Of a DNA stretch of 64,000 bases, positions 60,654-64,000 are shown one piece after another. The DNA is from Nocardia sp. NRRL S-836 (GTDB lineage Bacteria > Actinomycetota > Actinomycetes > Mycobacteriales > Pseudonocardiaceae): NCBI RefSeq assembly GCF_001279525.1, contig NZ_LGDY01000108.1, positions 34,480 through 98,479 of the forward strand, written 5' to 3'. Each line of letters opens with the position of its first letter. Positions within the stretch are counted from its first letter, which is position 1. The notes under the pieces were generated by a model. The model did no database searches, was not told where the DNA came from, and saw only the letters and a list, made by a program, of their open reading frames with translations. Both the position numbers and the translations under genes were made by a program.

Positions 60654-63600
60654 GTGGCGGCGAGGGGCGAGACGCAGGCGAACGTCGAGGTGAGCACGCT
60701 TGTCGTGCCCGCCTGGCAGCTGCGTTGGCGGGCACCGGAGCTCGCTCTGGTGCTGGGCGAGCGCGCATTGGCGCTCGCCTCCGCCCGTCGCGACGTCCCC
60801 GACCGGTTGCGGGCCGAGGCGCTGGTGGTCTTCGCGGGCAACCGAGTGGGCCGCGGCGTCCGGGTCGCTGACCGGGCGCTCGACGCGCTCAAGGCGGCCG
60901 AGGCCGCCGGCGACCACGAGACGGCGTGGCTGCTGCGGGTCGAACTGGCGGGGTGTGCGCGTTCGGTGGGCGCACCGCTGACCGGTTTCGCGGCGGTCAC
61001 GCCCGTCCTGGAGGCAGCGGACGTGCCCGCGGAGCTGCGGGCCTCCGCCCTGGTGCAGGCCAGCGAGTGCCTGGTGACCGTGGGCCGCGGCGACGAACCC
61101 ACGCGGGCGCTCGCCGAGGCCGACCAGCTCTACGTCGCCGACACCGAGCTCGACGAGGACATGCGGCTCGTGCTGCGCGGGCTGATCCGCGCGGTGCAGG
61201 CCGCGCAGCACCGCCGGTGGGGCGACATCGCCGCCGCCATCGGTGCCGCCCGCGAAGGCCTCGACCTGCTGAGCCGGCTCGCCGACCAGTCAGCCGACAG
61301 CGGTCAGGCCCACGGCCGCCTGACGCTGGAGCTGGTGCTCGCGCTGATGGACGCGAACCGCCTGCTCGACGCGAGCGCCGTGGCCACCCCGATGCTCGAC
61401 CGCCCGGTCCGCGCACCGGGCGCCTCCACCGCGAGCTGGCTCCGCCTCGCCCTCGCCACGCGGGTGCATCTGCCCGCGGGCCGGGTGGCCGTGGCCCGCG
61501 ACATGCTGGCCGACGCCGCGGCCACCGCCGAACGCCACCAGCTCGACACCCTGCTCGCCGAAAGTCTGCTGGCGCTGGCGCACGTGCACGAGCTGTCCGG
61601 CGACCTGGCCGACGCACTCACGAACCTGCGCGCCGCCCACGCCGCGGAACGCCGCCGCGCCCGCGCGGTCTACGCCGTGCGGGCGCGGCTCGCCGCGGAG
61701 TTCTCCGGCGTCCACCGCCAGCCCGCCGACCTCCACCAGCAGCTCGCGAGCGTGCTCCGCCCGATCGAGGGCATGCCCAAGCCCAGCGACGGCATCCTGC
61801 CCGCCGCCCTGAAGCAGCAGCTTCGCCAGTGGCGCCCGGTCCAGGTCCGCAAGGGCGACGGCCTGAAGGTCAAGCGCGCACGCCGCGCTGCCGAAGACAT
61901 GACCGTGGAGGGTCTGTCAGCGGCACGTGCCCACGCCGCCGATCGCTGGCGCATGGTCCAGCCCTTCGGCGAGCCCGACGACAAGAACCCGGAACCCGTA
62001 GAGCCGCCATTGTCCTCCGAACGCAGCGTCCCCGCTTCCGGCCTCATCGCCTCAGCCGGCGCCATGGTCAGCGGCCGCCGCCGTGCCGCCCGCGTGGCCG
62101 CCGGCGAAATCGAAGACACCACTCCCGCTGCGGCCCCCGCCGCCCCCACACCCCCACCTGCTCCAGCATCCTCTCCGGTCTCCCCACCGGACGCGTCCTC
62201 GCCGGTCCCGCCGCCTCCGGCGTCGCCGGTCCCGCCTCCCGCCGCGTCCTCGGTCTCGTCGGTCCCCGCCGAGCAGCAGCTGAGCCCGGACCAGGAACGC
62301 AAGCGCAAGGTCGAGCAGCAACTGATGGAGCTGCAGCGCGAGGCCCGCCGCCAGATCGAGGTGGAACGCCAGGCCCGCGCCGAGGAACGCGCCAAGGCCG
62401 ACCGGGAGGCCCGCAAAGCCGCCGAGGAAGCCGCCCGCCAGGAAGCCGCGCTGCAAGAGGCCGCACGCCAGGTGGCAGCGCGCGAGGCCGCCCGCCTCGA
62501 AGCCGTGCGCGCCCAGGCAGCACGGGTGGAAGCCGTGCGCCAAGAGGCCGCCCGCCAGGAAGCGGCACGCCTGGAGGCCGCCCGCCAGGAGGTCGCGCGC
62601 GAAGAGGCCGCCCGCCAGGAAGCCCTCCGCGCCTCCGCAGAACGCGAGGAAGCCGCCCTCCGCGAGGCTGCTCGCCGCCAAGTCGCCCGCCGGCAGGCCA
62701 CCGCCCGCGCCGCCGGGGCCGACGACGACACCACCCTGATCGACGCGATCCGTCCCGACACCGTCCTGCCCGACACCGTCCTGCCCGACGCCTCTCGGCC
62801 CGACGCAGCCCGGTCCGTTGCGGACAGCTCCGACGCCGCCCGGCCCGACGGGGACCGCTTCGACGCCGCCCGGTCCGACGTCGCCCGCCCCAACACAGAC
62901 CGCCTCAACGCGGACCGCTTCGACGCGGACCGCTTCGACGCAGCCCGCTCCGACGCAGCCCGCTCCGACGCAGCCCGGCCCGACGCCGCTGTCGCTGACG
63001 CTTCTCGCACGGATGCTTCCCACGCTGACGCCACGACGTCCGGCGCCGCTCACGCCGACGCCCCCACGTTCGATGCTGTCCGCGCCGACGGCGCCAGGGC
63101 TGATGTTGCCCGCGCTGATGGCGCCAGATCTGACGCTACTGGCGCTGACGCCATCAGGCCTGACAGCGCCCAAGCCGACGCCAGCCCGCTCGGCGCTTCC
63201 TCGTCCGACGCCGCCTCCCGCAGCTCTTCGCCTTTCGAAGCCGACCGCCAGGAGACCCTGCGCACGAGGTCCCCGTTCGCCCAGTCGCCGTCCTCCCCTT
63301 CCTCGGAGGAGAGCGTCCTCGACAAGCTCAAGGCGCAGGGCCTCCGCGCCGGTGGCCGCCGCCGCGCCCCTGAAGCCACCCCGCCCGCGGCCGCCGAGCC
63401 CCAGCCGGAGGCGTCGTCGTGGCGCGTCGAACCTCCTTCTCGCCTCCGCGACGACCGCGCCCCCGCCTACTCCGACGACGCCGCGGACCCCGTGCCGTCC
63501 CAGCCGTTCTTCGCGGACCTCTCCACGACCCCGGCCGCCCCCGCTCCGTCGAGCTATTCCACCGACCACCCGCCGTCGCCCGCCCAGGACACCCCGGCCC

Positions 63601-64000
63601 CGGACTACTTCGCGGCCTCCGGCACCCCGGCTTCCCCTGACACGCCGGACCACCCCACCCGTTCCGGTCTGGCGGCGGCCTTCTCCCGCCCGCCCGCGGC
63701 CCCGGACTTCGGCCCGCACTTCGACGACCCGTCGCCCGTGGGCCTTCCCGCCACCAACAACCGGCTGCCGTCCGCCGACCCCGGCTATCCCCTGTTCACG
63801 CCGTCATCGGGCTTCCCCGCGGCCACTCCCACCGAGCCGACGCCCTCTCCGGCGAGCGCAGCCGAGCCCGAGCCCGCCGAGCTGCAGCTGCCGGACCTGA
63901 AGCTCCCCGACCTGACCCTGCCCGAGCTGAAACTCCCCGAACTGGACTTCAGCTCTCTCGAGCTCGGCGACCTCGCCACCCGGTCCGAGGCCTCCACGTC
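60654..64000 (+). CDS. Very large protein: helical repeat domain, coiled coil, Asp-rich and LP-repeat tail; 3' truncated by window
   Basis: The frame from GTG 60654 runs 1,115 codons to the window edge without a stop. Residues 1 to about 380 are all-helical, with TPR-like units (QASECLVTVGRGDEPTRALA, LLAESLLALAHVHELSGDLA). A basic linker (KRARRAAEDM) and Pro/Ala stretch follow. Residues about 546-685 form an Arg/Glu/Ala coiled coil (RQAR/EEAARQEAA), 700-844 are Asp-rich five-residue units (RFDAD, RSDAA, RPDAA), and the region near 1077-1097 repeats LP(D/E)L(K/T). The ribosome site is weak (GAGAGGG 15 nt upstream). Function unknown; ettA is 18 nt upstream on the same strand. Confidence 0.8.
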   Translation, partial: MAARGETQANVEVSTLVVPAWQLRWRAPELALVLGERALALASARRDVPDRLRAEALVVFAGNRVGRGVRVADRALDALKAAEAAGDHETAWLLRVELAGCARSVGAPLTGFAAVTPVLEAADVPAELRASALVQASECLVTVGRGDEPTRALAEADQLYVADTELDEDMRLVLRGLIRAVQAAQHRRWGDIAAAIGAAREGLDLLSRLADQSADSGQAHGRLTLELVLALMDANRLLDASAVATPMLDRPVRAPGASTASWLRLALATRVHLPAGRVAVARDMLADAAATAERHQLDTLLAESLLALAHVHELSGDLADALTNLRAAHAAERRRARAVYAVRARLAAEFSGVHRQPADLHQQLASVLRPIEGMPKPSDGILPAALKQQLRQWRPVQVRKGDGLKVKRARRAAEDMTVEGLSAARAHAADRWRMVQPFGEPDDKNPEPVEPPLSSERSVPASGLIASAGAMVSGRRRAARVAAGEIEDTTPAAAPAAPTPPPAPASSPVSPPDASSPVPPPPASPVPPPAASSVSSVPAEQQLSPDQERKRKVEQQLMELQREARRQIEVERQARAEERAKADREARKAAEEAARQEAALQEAARQVAAREAARLEAVRAQAARVEAVRQEAARQEAARLEAARQEVAREEAARQEALRASAEREEAALREAARRQVARRQATARAAGADDDTTLIDAIRPDTVLPDTVLPDASRPDAARSVADSSDAARPDGDRFDAARSDVARPNTDRLNADRFDADRFDAARSDAARSDAARPDAAVADASRTDASHADATTSGAAHADAPTFDAVRADGARADVARADGARSDATGADAIRPDSAQADASPLGASSSDAASRSSSPFEADRQETLRTRSPFAQSPSSPSSEESVLDKLKAQGLRAGGRRRAPEATPPAAAEPQPEASSWRVEPPSRLRDDRAPAYSDDAADPVPSQPFFADLSTTPAAPAPSSYSTDHPPSPAQDTPAPDYFAASGTPASPDTPDHPTRSGLAAAFSRPPAAPDFGPHFDDPSPVGLPATNNRLPSADPGYPLFTPSSGFPAATPTEPTPSPASAAEPEPAELQLPDLKLPDLTLPELKLPELDFSSLELGDLATRSEAST
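62752..63186 (+). repeat. Tandem 15-bp coding repeats, Asp/Ala/Arg pentads
   Basis: Within the truncated large gene, units such as CGCTTCGACGCGGAC and CGCTCCGACGCAGCC encode pentads like RFDAD, RSDAA and RPDAA in long runs, degenerating towards HADAT and QADAS. They differ from canonical pentapeptide repeats (A-D/N-L-x-x) because Phe/Leu precedes rather than follows Asp/Asn. Confidence 0.6.

Noticed and set aside
62752..63186. Canonical pentapeptide-repeat (Qnr/McbG-like) domain
   Set aside because: The hydrophobic residue precedes Asp/Asn rather than following it, and many units have Ser or Pro there; the right-handed helix pattern is not met.
61670..63719. Long leftward frames opposite the large repetitive gene (one rich in RAAS/ERAASK)
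   Set aside because: They mirror the 15-bp repeats of the rightward gene; the rightward frame has a helical domain and continues past the window with no stop.

Overview
The window is a high-GC chromosome segment from an actinomycete. Several things point to the Pseudonocardiales (Lentzea/Saccharothrix/Amycolatopsis type): EspG and PPE-like proteins next to DUF3558 lipoproteins, a fused SecDF, PucR-controlled proline catabolism, a DasR-like operator, iron boxes of the IdeR/DmdR type, and many leaderless GTG/ATG starts preceded by a TAnnnT box 6-8 nt upstream. The family-level placement is inference from gene content; no rRNA or marker set is present. I see no insertion sequence, prophage, CRISPR array or replication origin. 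Most of the window looks like ordinary chromosome with many short convergent or divergent regulator-enzyme pairs.

Layout. 0-3.3 kb: N-terminus of a probable acyl-CoA ligase behind two perfect palindromes, a small conserved-looking protein, a ferredoxin-reductase-like flavoprotein, a divergent MarR/azoreductase pair and a Nudix hydrolase. 3.6-8.3 kb: TPR membrane protein, small secreted protein, SecDF fusion and an FMN-dependent alpha-hydroxy acid oxidase. 8.3-11.4 kb: a leftward type VII secretion accessory operon (small helical ESX-type protein, DUF3558 lipoprotein, PPE-like protein with Pro/Asn/Arg repeats, EspG). 11.6-16.7 kb: toroid-fold protein, AraC regulator, tRNA-Val(GAC) with terminator, secreted GH16-CBM6 glucanase under a LacI-type operator, a repeat-rich spacer and a stand-alone family A DNA polymerase. 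16.9-24.6 kb: large NTPase-TPR protein, the proline degradation operon with its PucR regulator, a YidC paralogue and DUF6412.

24.6-31.2 kb: ECF sigma factor with a coupled membrane protein, a uridine-kinase-like protein with DUF402, a flavin monooxygenase, and a GAF regulator facing an aldehyde dehydrogenase in which every catalytic motif is destroyed while the reading frame is intact. This is the most unusual gene in the window. 31.2-35.8 kb: secreted GH20 hexosaminidase with a DasR-like site, a 0.6 kb repeat-containing spacer and a CYTH-CHAD protein. 36-39.9 kb: an iron-regulated divergent pair (N-hydroxylase and formyltransferase) typical of hydroxamate siderophore assembly, but with no NRPS nearby. 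39.9-49.3 kb: secreted HNH nuclease, methyltransferases, DUF2277, XRE-cupin regulator facing a thioredoxin-reductase-like protein, TetR/AraC regulators, NmrA-like protein and a secreted TAP-type peptidase. 49.3-53.2 kb: two frameshifted genes flanking tRNA-Arg(TCT) and a LacI regulator. 53.2-58.1 kb: DUF3558 lipoprotein, CopD-CtaG fusion, and a TetR-regulated DrrAB-like exporter. 58.2-64 kb: a second SSB, EttA, and a very large repetitive protein that runs off the window.

Co-operating groups are the proline operon (oxidation of proline to glutamate with a proline-responsive activator), the siderophore pair, the ESX accessory operon, the TetR-ABC exporter, and chitin/glucan turnover by the two secreted glycosidases.
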